The notes under the pieces: generated by a model
What the model saw: only the letters and a program-made list of their open reading frames with translations
Database searches by the model: none
Told to the model about the DNA's origin: nothing
In this document: one piece after another, positions 1 through 6,478 of the stretch
How positions within the stretch are numbered: position 1 is the stretch's first letter
How the letters are laid out: each line of letters opens with the position of its first letter
Assembly (NCBI GenBank): GCA_025965495.1
Contig: JAOPWW010000177.1
Coordinates: forward strand, 1-8,459
From: Frankiales bacterium
GTDB taxonomy: Bacteria; Actinomycetota; Actinomycetes; Mycobacteriales; SCTD01
Direction of reading: 5' to 3'
DNA length: 8,459 nucleotides
Position numbers and translations under genes: made by a program

Positions 1-474
1 GAGCTCGGCGTCGACGAGCTCCTCGCGTCCTGGGGCGAGGACCTCGACGACCCCGCCCACGAGGTCGTGAAGGTCGTCCTCACCGAGCTCGACGTCGGCC
101 TGACCGCCCAGTCCGAGGCCCACGTCGAGGCCCTGCTGCGCGAGCTCGCCCTGGTGTCGTGCAGCGACGCCTGCTCCCCGGAGATCCGCCTGGTCGCCGA
201 GCGCGTCCTGCTCGCAGCCTCCGGGATGGAGGAGCTCCGCAACGAGGTCAAGCAGCAGCTCTCCCGCGCCGTCGCGGACGGCTGCGCGCAGCTCGACGTC
301 GTCCTGCGCGTCACCCGCGTGGACGCCGAGACCGTGCGCACGTTCGCCCTCGCCGTCGACGACGCCGACCGGCTGTCGCGCACCGGGGTGCTGCTCACCG
401 AGCCCGCGCCGCACGCGCTGTCCGACCACCGCGCGCGCTACCTGCGCCGCCTGATCGGCCAGCTCAGCGACTGA
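1..474 (+). CDS. C-terminal part of an uncharacterised protein (5' end outside window)
   Basis: The frame is open from base 1 and ends at TGA 472-474, giving 157 residues; the GTG at 67 lies inside an already coding frame, so the true start is upstream of the window. The visible part is mainly alpha-helical by appearance, soluble and acidic, with no membrane segment or signal peptide. Segments such as HVEALLRELALV and a C-terminal RARYLRRLIGQL resemble, from memory, the region behind the RsbW-like ATPase module in some actinobacterial ATP-binding regulators. No ATPase motif (N, G1 or G2 box) is visible here, so that is only a guess. The gene converges on a SpoIIE-type phosphatase gene 58 nt away. 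If the missing N-terminus is an RsbW-like kinase, the two could form a partner-switching pair. Coding status is secure; function is not. Confidence 0.75.
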   Translation, partial: ELGVDELLASWGEDLDDPAHEVVKVVLTELDVGLTAQSEAHVEALLRELALVSCSDACSPEIRLVAERVLLAASGMEELRNEVKQQLSRAVADGCAQLDVVLRVTRVDAETVRTFALAVDDADRLSRTGVLLTEPAPHALSDHRARYLRRLIGQLSD

Positions 475-497
475 CGCGCACGGGGCGGTCAGCCCGA

Positions 498-517
498 CGT
501 CGGCCGGTCCGGCGACG
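498..517. terminator. Weak hairpin between convergent genes
   Basis: The 58-nt gap between the two convergent stop codons holds an imperfect hairpin: arm CGTCG(G)CC at 498-505, loop GGTCC, arm GGCGACG at 511-517, with one bulged G. It has no T-tract, which is common in high-GC actinobacteria. Its position suits a bidirectional terminator, but hairpins of this strength arise easily by chance at this GC content. Confidence 0.25.
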
Positions 518-532
518 CACGTGCGGGGGCGG

Positions 533-2293
533 TCAGCCGGACGAGGCGGCGTCGTCGGTCGTCGACGGCCCGGCCACCGCCGGCCGCGGCTGCGACTGGT
601 CGTTCAGCCGCACCGCGACCAGCGCGACGTCGTCCTCGACGTGCTCCTCGAGCAGCGAGGCCAGCACGCCGTCGCAGAGGGTGCCGAGGTCGGCGCCGGC
701 GCCGGGGGCGAGCGCGGCCAGGCACGCGACCAGCCGGGCGATCCCGTCGTCGAGGTCCTCGCCGCGCCGCTCGACCAGGCCGTCGGTGTAGAGCAGCAGG
801 GTGGAGCCAGGGGCGATCTCGACGACGTGGTCGGCGCGCTCCAGGTCCGGGACCAGCCCGAGCAGCAGGTCGGGCTCGGTCGACAGCACCCGCACGGTCC
901 CGTCCGGCGACAGCAGCAGGGGCGGCAGGTGCCCGGCGTTGGACCAGCGCAGCACCCGGACGCCGCGGGCCAGGGCGTCCTCGTCCTGCTCGACCCGGGC
1001 CAGCACGCCGGTCGCGAGCGCGTCGACGCCGAGGCCCGCCATCGCGCGCTCCAGGGCCGTCAGGACCCCTGCGGGACCGACGTCGAGGGCGTACGCCGTC
1101 GCCCGCAGCAGGTTGCGCAGGGCGCCCATCTGGGCGGCGGCGTCGCGGTCGTGGCCGGTGACGTCCCCGATCACGAGGCAGGTCGCGCCGTCGGGGGTCA
1201 GGAACGCGTCGTACCAGTCGCCGCCGACCTGGGCCTGCTCGCCGGCCGGCTGGTAGCGGACCTCGATGTGGAGGTGGTCCGGCTGCGGCGGGTCGGTCAG
1301 CAGGCTGCGCTGCAGGGTCTCGGACAGCCGGCTCGCAGCCTCCGCCGCGGCCCGCTCGGCCTCGAGCGTCTGGATCCGGTCCAGCGCCTGGGCGCACTGC
1401 GCCGCGAAGGCGTGCAGCAGCTCGCGCTCGGAGTGCGGGAAGGGGTGCGGGTCGGTCCAGGTCACCGTCATCGCGCCGAGCAGGCGGTCGCGGGCGCGCA
1501 GCGGCAGCGAGCACCAGGCCTGCCGCCCGGTGCTGTCGTAGACGTCGCGCATCTGCTCCGCGAAGGCCAGGCCGCTCTCGACGTCGGGCAGGAAGACGCT
1601 CTCGCCGGTGCGCGCGGACAGGGAGGGCCCGAGCGGCCCGTCGAGCGGGACGACGGCGTAGTCGCGCTGCGCCTGCTCGCCGAGGGAGGAGCTGACCGCC
1701 ATCCGGACCACGCCGACCTCGTCGTCCCGGACGCCCACCGCGCCGCCGTCGCCGCCGAGGACCGTCAGGCCCCGCTCCACGACGACCTGCACCAGGTCCT
1801 CGACCGTGCTGGTCTGGGCCAGCTCCAGCGCGACCCCGGCCAGTCCGGCGAGCTGCTGCGCGGCCCGGCTCTCGGCGTCGACGGCCTCGTGCAGGTCGGT
1901 CACGTCCAGGACGGCCCCGACGACGCCGGTGACGTTGCCGTCGTCGTCGACCAGCGCCTCGCCGCGCGACAGCAGGTGGTGCACGCTCCCGTCCGCCCAG
2001 ACCGCCCGCGGCTGGGACAGGAAGGCCCCGCCGCTCGCGACGGCCTGCGCGAGCGCGTCGCGGGAGGCGGCGACGTCGTCGGGGTGGATCCGCGAGGAGT
2101 ACGCCGCACGCGTGCCCTCGAACACCTCGGGGTCCAGGCCGAACAGGGCCGCGCAGCGGTCGTCCCAGACGACGCGGTCGGTGGCGGCGTCCCACTCCCA
2201 CATTCCGAGGCCGGCGACGTCCTGGGCGAGGCGCAGCTGCACCTCGACGGCGTCGAGCCGGGAGACACCGGTCTGGGCGGGACCCGCGGGCAC
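533..2293 (-). CDS. PAS-GAF-PPM (SpoIIE/RsbU-type) serine phosphatase
   Basis: A 586-residue cytoplasmic protein with three modules in order: a PAS domain (about 20-135), a GAF domain (about 150-307) and a PPM/SpoIIE phosphatase domain (about 340-563), joined by a helical linker (308-331, ending LQRSLL). All expected phosphatase motifs are present: GGDWYDAF (357-364), GDVTGHD (376-382), SNAGHLPPLL (451-460), YTDGLVERR (502-510) and DDVALVAVR (554-562). The metal-binding aspartates are therefore likely D359, D377, D504 and one of D554/D555. The family dephosphorylates phosphoserine on anti-anti-sigma (STAS) proteins; the PAS and GAF domains would sense a small molecule or the redox/energy state. 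The GTG at 2293 is chosen because GGAGG sits four bases before it and the PAS domain follows at once. It is separated from the upstream merR by 137 nt, so it may have its own promoter. The STAS partner is not in the window. Confidence 0.93.
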   Translation of the reverse strand: MPAGPAQTGVSRLDAVEVQLRLAQDVAGLGMWEWDAATDRVVWDDRCAALFGLDPEVFEGTRAAYSSRIHPDDVAASRDALAQAVASGGAFLSQPRAVWADGSVHHLLSRGEALVDDDGNVTGVVGAVLDVTDLHEAVDAESRAAQQLAGLAGVALELAQTSTVEDLVQVVVERGLTVLGGDGGAVGVRDDEVGVVRMAVSSSLGEQAQRDYAVVPLDGPLGPSLSARTGESVFLPDVESGLAFAEQMRDVYDSTGRQAWCSLPLRARDRLLGAMTVTWTDPHPFPHSERELLHAFAAQCAQALDRIQTLEAERAAAEAASRLSETLQRSLLTDPPQPDHLHIEVRYQPAGEQAQVGGDWYDAFLTPDGATCLVIGDVTGHDRDAAAQMGALRNLLRATAYALDVGPAGVLTALERAMAGLGVDALATGVLARVEQDEDALARGVRVLRWSNAGHLPPLLLSPDGTVRVLSTEPDLLLGLVPDLERADHVVEIAPGSTLLLYTDGLVERRGEDLDDGIARLVACLAALAPGAGADLGTLCDGVLASLLEEHVEDDVALVAVRLNDQSQPRPAVAGPSTTDDAASSG

Positions 2294-2318
2294 TGCACCT
2301 CCGTCCCCGGAGAGCCGC

Positions 2319-2348
2319 CGATCGGCTCGTCCGCAGGGATCGTAGGAG
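2319..2348 (-). promoter_or_regulatory. Weak WhiG/FliA-like promoter candidate before the phosphatase gene
   Basis: On the minus strand GCCGATCG (2326-2319) resembles a WhiG/FliA -10 element and lies about 26 nt before the GTG start. The only -35-like sequence is CTCC at 2348-2345, 18 nt upstream. That is one base off CTCA and has one base too many in the spacer. It is listed because a better copy of the same promoter class lies near 7154. Confidence 0.2.
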
Positions 2349-2393
2349 CCGGTGTCCAGGGCGCGCAGGCGCTCAGGGAGGGACGGACGAGGC

Positions 2394-2418
2394 GTTCCTC
2401 ACGCGCGTGGACAGGAAC
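2394..2418 (-). terminator. Hairpin 12 nt after merR; possible operon terminator or operator
   Basis: On the minus strand GTTCCT (2418-2413) pairs with AGGAAC (2399-2394). The enclosed CACGCGCGTG (2409-2400) is a perfect 10-bp palindrome. Folded as RNA this gives a nine-pair stem with a three-base bulge (GTC) and a GCGC tetraloop. It starts 12 nt past the merR stop and lacks a T-tract. Position favours a terminator for the six-gene operon. The same nested symmetry could instead be a protein-binding site upstream of the phosphatase gene. Confidence 0.4.
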
Positions 2419-2430
2419 CGGACAAGTCGG

Positions 2431-3237
2431 TCAGGCGGGCGGCGGGGCGGGGTCGACGGGCAGGTCGAGGGCCGCGATCTCGTCGGCGAGGGAGGCGGCG
2501 ATCGCCGACGCCATGGCGGTGCGGAAGCTCGCGAGCAGGGCCTGCGCCGCCACCGGCTGCAGGCTCTCCATGATCGCCTGCATCCGGTCCCACTCGTCCC
2601 GCGGGGCGCCCCGGTCGGCGAAGTCGCGCCACAGGCTGTCGCGGAACATCGCCACGTAGGTGTCGGCGGCCTTCTCCACCAGCTCCACGACCTGCCGCTG
2701 GGCGACCACGACGGCCAGCGGCGGGATCCCCAGCCGCACGACCTGCAGGCCGGCGGCCAGCAGCGTCGGGTCGAGCACCCGCAGGCGGTCCTCGTCGAGG
2801 CGCTCCACCGCCCCCATCGCCACCAGCTGGTCGACGACCTCGGGCTGGGTCCCGACGCCGGCCCGGGCCGCGAGGGTCCGCAGGTCGGTCTCCTCGGGCG
2901 TGTCCGGCAGCCAGGGCGACATCAGGGTCCGGTGCAGCGCCAGGGCGCCGGTCGCGCCACCACCGGCCCGGCCCGCCAGGGTCTCCTGGATCTTGGCCAG
3001 GGTGTATCCCTCGCCGAGCATCTCCCGGACCAGGGTCAGCCGGTCGACGTGGTCCTCGCCGTAGTAGCCGGTCCGGCCCACCAGCCGGGGCGCCGGCAGC
3101 AGGCCGCGGGCGGCGTAGGCGCGCAGGTTGCGGACCGTCAGGCCGGTCCGCGCGGCCAGCTGGTCGATCGTCATCTCCGCCGGAGCGGCGTCGGTCGAAC
3201 TGTCCTCGGTCACCCGGACAGGGTGCACGGTGGTCAC
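2431..3237 (-). CDS. MerR-family transcriptional regulator
   Basis: A 268-residue protein. Residues 22-91 form a MerR-type winged helix-turn-helix: MTIDQLAARTGLTVRNLRAY, then the wing (GRTGYYGEDH) and a second helix pair (LTLVREMLGEGYTLAKIQE). A long, mostly helical C-terminal region (about 100-255) follows, with no recognisable effector domain. There is no cysteine in the protein, so it is not a thiol-based metal or redox sensor of the classical MerR/SoxR/CueR type. The GTG at 3237 is chosen because it overlaps the stop of the upstream gene as GTGA, like the other junctions in this operon; it has no clear ribosome-binding site. The ATG at 3174 (residue 22) sits exactly at the domain start and is the main alternative. 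As the last gene of the operon it may act on the operon itself, but no target is shown. Confidence 0.88.
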   Translation of the reverse strand: MTTVHPVRVTEDSSTDAAPAEMTIDQLAARTGLTVRNLRAYAARGLLPAPRLVGRTGYYGEDHVDRLTLVREMLGEGYTLAKIQETLAGRAGGGATGALALHRTLMSPWLPDTPEETDLRTLAARAGVGTQPEVVDQLVAMGAVERLDEDRLRVLDPTLLAAGLQVVRLGIPPLAVVVAQRQVVELVEKAADTYVAMFRDSLWRDFADRGAPRDEWDRMQAIMESLQPVAAQALLASFRTAMASAIAASLADEIAALDLPVDPAPPPA

Positions 3238-3548
3238 GCGGCGGCGTCGCGGCCCCGCTGCCCGGGGTGCTCGTGGCCGTCCAGCGCCGAGCCGTCCCGC
3301 ACGAGCACGTCCTGCGCCAGGCCGCCCTGCGCCAGCACGTCCTGCGCCGGGCCGTCCTGGGCGGCCCCGTCCTGCGTGCCCCCGTCCTGCGCCAGGCCGT
3401 CCTGCTCCTCGCGCCGGCCCCGCCGCCGGTCGGAGACGACGATGAACACGAACACCCCGACCAGGACGCACATCGGGATCACGCCGGGGAGCGCCATCAC
3501 CAGCGAGTGGTGGGCGAGCAGCTCCGCGTAGCGCGGGTCGGCGGTCAT
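3234..3548 (-). CDS. Small single-pass membrane protein with pentapeptide-repeat tail
   Basis: A 104-residue protein not recognised as a known family. One membrane segment lies at about residues 15-38, followed by a basic stretch (DRRRGRR, 40-46). By the positive-inside rule the N-terminus faces outside and the tail lies in the cytoplasm. The tail (47-91) consists of nine five-residue units of the type x-A-Q-D-G (LAQDG, GTQDG, AAQDG, PAQDV and others) and is probably disordered. The ATG at 3548 overlaps the previous gene's stop as ATGA, and the TGA at 3236-3234 overlaps the next GTG. There is no strong ribosome-binding site, so translation is probably coupled to the large membrane protein upstream. 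The open frame extends upstream, but that part is an arginine/proline-rich shadow of the neighbouring gene. Confidence 0.8.
   Translation of the reverse strand: MTADPRYAELLAHHSLVMALPGVIPMCVLVGVFVFIVVSDRRRGRREEQDGLAQDGGTQDGAAQDGPAQDVLAQGGLAQDVLVRDGSALDGHEHPGQRGRDAAA
3276..3410 (-). repeat. Nine tandem 15-bp coding repeats
   Basis: Nine in-frame 15-bp units encode the (L/P/A)-A-Q-D-(G/V) tail of the small membrane protein. The core on the minus strand is CTGGCGCAGGACG. The fourth to seventh units are most alike; the outer units (EEQDG, LVRDG, SALDG) have drifted. Such arrays can change copy number by slippage, so length may vary between strains. Confidence 0.8.
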
Positions 3549-5413
3549 GCCGTCTGCGGCCGCAGGGCGGGCCGGGCCGCCGAGGTGCTCCGCGGACCGC
3601 GGCCGTCGCGCACCGAGCCGCCGCGGGAGACGCGGGACACGCCCCACGCGAGGGCACCGACGAGCGCGAGGGTGCAGAACAGGACGACGAGGCTCGCGGC
3701 CCCGAACAGCCAGGTCGGGACGCTGAGGTTCCGCTCCCGCTGCAGGATCTTGATCTCCGGCCCGAGCGTGCGGGTGAAGTGCGCGGGCGCCGAGACCTCC
3801 TTGGCGTGGATCGCCTCGTCGGCCGGCAGCCAGATCGGCAGCGCCGACAGCTCGCGCCCGTCCTGGACCCGCAGCAGGGTCTTCCAGTCGTCGCCGCTGG
3901 CGGGGAAGGACCGGGAGGTCCGGTAGGTGCCGTGCCCGGTCGGCTCGAGCGGCGTGACGACGAGCTTGCCGCCCTGCCAGGCCGTGACCTGCAGCCAGCT
4001 CGGGCCGTCGACGACGCCCTTCGGCAGGGTGACCTCGGCGCTCACGTAGCGAACGCGGGCACGGGTCCCTGCCTCGCTGAGGGCGACGTCGACCTTCGCG
4101 CCGGACGGGACGGTGGCCAGCAGGCCGTTGCCGACGACGGCGGCGAGAGCGACGAGGCTGGCGAGGTAGAGGGTGCGGGCCGTGCGCGGGACGGGCAGCC
4201 GGCCCTCGAGCCCCAGCGCGAGCAGCGCGCCGACCAGACCGCCGGCGACGCCGGTGACGAGCGCGGACAGCGTGCCCTCCACCGCGATGTCAGAAGTCCA
4301 GGGCAGGCGCATGACGGCGTGGGACCAGAGCGCCTCCGTGCCGGTGCCGAGCGTGCCGATGACGGCGCCGGCGACGGCCCCGAACAGCAGCGGCCGGCGG
4401 GCCAGCACCAGGGCGACCACCTCGACCAGCAGCGCGCTCCCGGCGTACAGCGGGAAGCGGGGGGTGATCTCCCCGAAGCCCTGGCCGACGATCGTGCTGA
4501 TGACGCCGTGGACGGCCAGGAAGAACCCGGCGGCGACGAGGGCGCCGCCCTTGCCGGTCCACAGCCGGGCGGCGACGAGGGCGACGCCGGCCGCGGCGGC
4601 GATGAGGGCCGGCTGCAGCACCATCCGGAACTGCGGGACGCCGAAGTCGAACTCGCCCTGGAACACCGACAGGCCGATGAGCAGACCGCCCATGGCGAAG
4701 CCGCGCCGCACGAACTCGCGCGCCTTGTTCGGGGTGTCCTCGGTGCCGGCCCCGCCCTCCTTCTCGAGCACGAGCATGCCGACGAGCGAGAGCCCGGCCC
4801 CGCCGATGAGCATCAGGTGGGTCGGACCCCAGAGCGTCACGTCCTGGCCGAACAGGCGGTGCCAGACGTCGTCGAGCGGGAAGCCGAGCAGGGCGTACAT
4901 GCCGGCACCGGCCAGCAGCAGCCCGCCGACCGGGTCGTACCAGCCCTCGGTCACGCGCACCGAGGCCGGTCCCGGCCGCTCGCCCATCGGCAGGCTGATG
5001 GCGAGGACCCCGCCGGCGAAGATCCCGAACAGGCCGAACAGGATCAGGTAGTGCGCAGGGTTGGCCAGCGGACCCGGGTCGCGCCCCTGGTCGATGTGCA
5101 GGCTGATGTCCCAGTACATGCCGAGCAGGGCCGTCATCAGCGACGCCGTGGTGAACACGGTCGGCAGGGCGACCCAGCCGGGCGCGCCGAGGGCCCGACC
5201 TGTGGCGTCGGCCGCTCGCTGCAGGGCGGTCGTGCGGCCGGAGCGGTGGAGGTAGACCACCAGCAGGAGGGCGGTGGCGAGGGCCGCCCCGATGAGGGAG
5301 GCGATGAACACCTCACGGAGGGCGGCACCGCCGGCCGGCTTCGCTGCAGCAACGAGGATCATGTCGACACCATGACACTGGTCGATGGCACATGCAAGGG
5401 TGTCACGGCTCAC
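3545..5413 (-). CDS. Polytopic membrane protein with FixH/YtkA-like domain predicted outside
   Basis: A 622-residue protein, which I take to be a conserved actinobacterial membrane protein of unknown function. About twelve hydrophobic segments fill residues 35-432. A soluble stretch (about 436-550) is predicted outside the membrane, followed by a last membrane segment (566-592) and an arginine-rich tail. The soluble part contains G-T-Y-R-T-S-R-S-F-P-A-S-G-D-D-W (495-510), resembling the beta-sandwich FixH/YtkA-like domains linked to metal or cytochrome assembly; this is a weak similarity seen by eye. The membrane part has an internal duplication: D-x3-H-x3-G-x-D followed by P-x-H at 102-121 and again at 181-199. 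These histidines could bind metal or haem (inference). The GTG at 5413 follows GGGAGG by about ten bases and overlaps the upstream stop by 11 nt. The ATG at 5362 would remove an atypical N-terminus (residues 1-17) and is a real alternative. Confidence 0.85.
   Translation of the reverse strand: MSRDTLACAIDQCHGVDMILVAAAKPAGGAALREVFIASLIGAALATALLLVVYLHRSGRTTALQRAADATGRALGAPGWVALPTVFTTASLMTALLGMYWDISLHIDQGRDPGPLANPAHYLILFGLFGIFAGGVLAISLPMGERPGPASVRVTEGWYDPVGGLLLAGAGMYALLGFPLDDVWHRLFGQDVTLWGPTHLMLIGGAGLSLVGMLVLEKEGGAGTEDTPNKAREFVRRGFAMGGLLIGLSVFQGEFDFGVPQFRMVLQPALIAAAAGVALVAARLWTGKGGALVAAGFFLAVHGVISTIVGQGFGEITPRFPLYAGSALLVEVVALVLARRPLLFGAVAGAVIGTLGTGTEALWSHAVMRLPWTSDIAVEGTLSALVTGVAGGLVGALLALGLEGRLPVPRTARTLYLASLVALAAVVGNGLLATVPSGAKVDVALSEAGTRARVRYVSAEVTLPKGVVDGPSWLQVTAWQGGKLVVTPLEPTGHGTYRTSRSFPASGDDWKTLLRVQDGRELSALPIWLPADEAIHAKEVSAPAHFTRTLGPEIKILQRERNLSVPTWLFGAASLVVLFCTLALVGALAWGVSRVSRGGSVRDGRGPRSTSAARPALRPQTA
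5361..5412 (-). promoter_or_regulatory. AT-richer pocket at the start of the large membrane-protein gene
   Basis: These 52 bases are about 56% G+C, against roughly 75% around them. On the minus strand TTGCAT (a -35-like hexamer, around 5397-5392) lies within it, but no convincing -10 follows at standard spacing. It also contains TGTCGACA (5362-5369, a perfect palindrome) inside a larger imperfect inverted repeat (TCGACACCA at 5364-5372 against TGGTCGA at 5379-5385). It may be an internal promoter or operator, with translation from the ATG at 5362, or simply a poorly conserved N-terminal coding segment. Confidence 0.25.
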
Positions 5414-5540
5414 CGTCGTCTTCCTCCCGCGCCTTGCGGCGCGCGGAACGCTCCACCAGGACCAGTCCCAGCACGACGAGCAGCGGCACCAGGACCGTCA
5501 GGGCCTCCGGCGCACCGCCTCCGTGTGCGAGGACGGTCAC
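5403..5540 (-). CDS. Small single-pass membrane protein (45 residues)
   Basis: A short gene easily missed by gene finders. It encodes 45 residues: a short N-terminus (VTVLAHGGGAPEA), one membrane segment (about 14-29, rich in V and L), then a basic and acidic cytoplasmic tail (ERSARRKAREEDDGEP). The GTG at 5540 overlaps the asparaginase stop as GTGA, with GGGGA a few bases upstream. The TGA at 5405-5403 overlaps the next gene's GTG by 11 nt. The exact fit between two genes, the hydrophobic segment and the positive-inside charge pattern support it being real. It is not recognised as a known family. Like the 104-residue protein on the other side of the large membrane protein, it may be a subunit or stabiliser of that protein. 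Confidence 0.7.
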   Translation of the reverse strand: MTVLAHGGGAPEALTVLVPLLVVLGLVLVERSARRKAREEDDGEP

Positions 5541-6478
5541 ACTGTTCCCCGGACCTCGCCCACGACTCCTGCCCCTCCCAGCACCGGCACGGTGGCCAGC
5601 TCCTCCAGCACGCCGCCCTCGACGCCGAGCGCCCGCAGCGCTCCCACCAGCACCGGCGTCCGCGCCCGGGCCGCGCCGTCCTCGACCTTGAGGGCCACCG
5701 CGCCGACGCCGGGGAGCGCGACCGCGTAGAGCCCCTCCGCACCGTCCTTGGCGAGCAGCCCCGGGACGCCCTGCATGAGCGCGGTGACGTCGCGACCGGT
5801 CCCGCCGACGAGCTCCGGGTGCGCCCGCATCGCGTCGGCGACCCGCCGCTCCGGGGTGCCGGGGGCGGCGTCGACCAGGCGGGAGAAGGCACGGGCCAGC
5901 CCCGGGAGCGTGAGCGCGTGCTGCGGGGCGCCGCAGCCGTCGACCGCGACGTGGAGCACCCGCTCGCCGGCGAGCTCCTCGACGGCCGCCGTCAGGGCGA
6001 CCTGCAGCGGGTCCGCCTGGTCGAGGTAGGTCGCCAGGGGCCAGCCGTTCGCCAGGCAGGTCAGCAGCATGGCGGCGTGCTTGCCGGAGCAGTTCATGGT
6101 CAGCGGCGTCGCCTGCTCGCCGCGCGCGAGCAGCGCGTGGGCGGCCGGCTCGGACAGCGGCAGCATCGGCGGGCACCCGAGCGCGGCCTCCTCGACGCCG
6201 GCGAGCATCTCGCGCACGACCGCCAGGTGCCGCTCCTCGCCGCTGTGCGACGCCGTGGCGAGCGCGAGTGCCCGGTCGTCGGCCGGCTGCCAGCCCGCCC
6301 GGAGCATCCCGACGGCCTGGAGCGGCTTGTTCGAGCTGCGCGGGAACACCGGACGGACCAGGTCACCCCGCTCCAGCACGACCGAGCCGTCGGCGCGGAC
6401 GGCGACGACGGACCCGACGTGGGTCCCCTCGACGTAGCCCGAGCGGACGACCTCCGCCAGGACGGGCAGGGTCCTCAG
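5537..6478 (-). CDS. L-asparaginase, Rhizobium (AnsA/ReAV) type, apparent CTG start
   Basis: A 313-residue cytoplasmic enzyme of the asparaginase II family typified by Rhizobium etli, which hydrolyses L-asparagine to aspartate and ammonia and is unrelated to the E. coli or plant-type enzymes. From the CTG start, the family motifs are R-S-S-N-K-P-L-Q-A (47-55), A-S-H-S-G-E (76-81), N-C-S-G-K-H-A-A-M-L (129-138) and V-D-G-C-G-A-P (179-185), plus K264 in A-L-K-V-E-D-G. These match the serine-lysine pairs and the cysteine/lysine metal site known for the R. etli enzyme, as I recall it. No ATG, GTG or TTG lies near the family's usual N-terminus (V-L-A-E-V-V-R-S-G). The CTG at 6478 overlaps the rsiG stop as CTGA, eight bases after GAGGGG. 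The in-frame ATG at 6556 would add 26 arginine-rich residues that merely shadow rsiG. Confidence 0.92.
   Translation of the reverse strand: MRTLPVLAEVVRSGYVEGTHVGSVVAVRADGSVVLERGDLVRPVFPRSSNKPLQAVGMLRAGWQPADDRALALATASHSGEERHLAVVREMLAGVEEAALGCPPMLPLSEPAAHALLARGEQATPLTMNCSGKHAAMLLTCLANGWPLATYLDQADPLQVALTAAVEELAGERVLHVAVDGCGAPQHALTLPGLARAFSRLVDAAPGTPERRVADAMRAHPELVGGTGRDVTALMQGVPGLLAKDGAEGLYAVALPGVGAVALKVEDGAARARTPVLVGALRALGVEGGVLEELATVPVLGGAGVVGEVRGTV

Noticed and set aside
521..2659. A 712-codon plus-strand open frame opposite the phosphatase
   Set aside because: It is a shadow of the PAS-GAF-PPM gene, whose domain motifs are all intact on the other strand.
3276..3410. Possible CRISPR array or mobile-element repeat
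   Set aside because: The 15-bp repeats are in frame, have no spacers and encode a protein tail.
3238..3657. An upstream extension of the MerR frame to 3657
   Set aside because: The extra 140 residues are Arg/Gly/Pro repeats produced by reading the Q-D-G repeat gene in another frame. The GTG at 3237 with its GTGA overlap is the sensible start.
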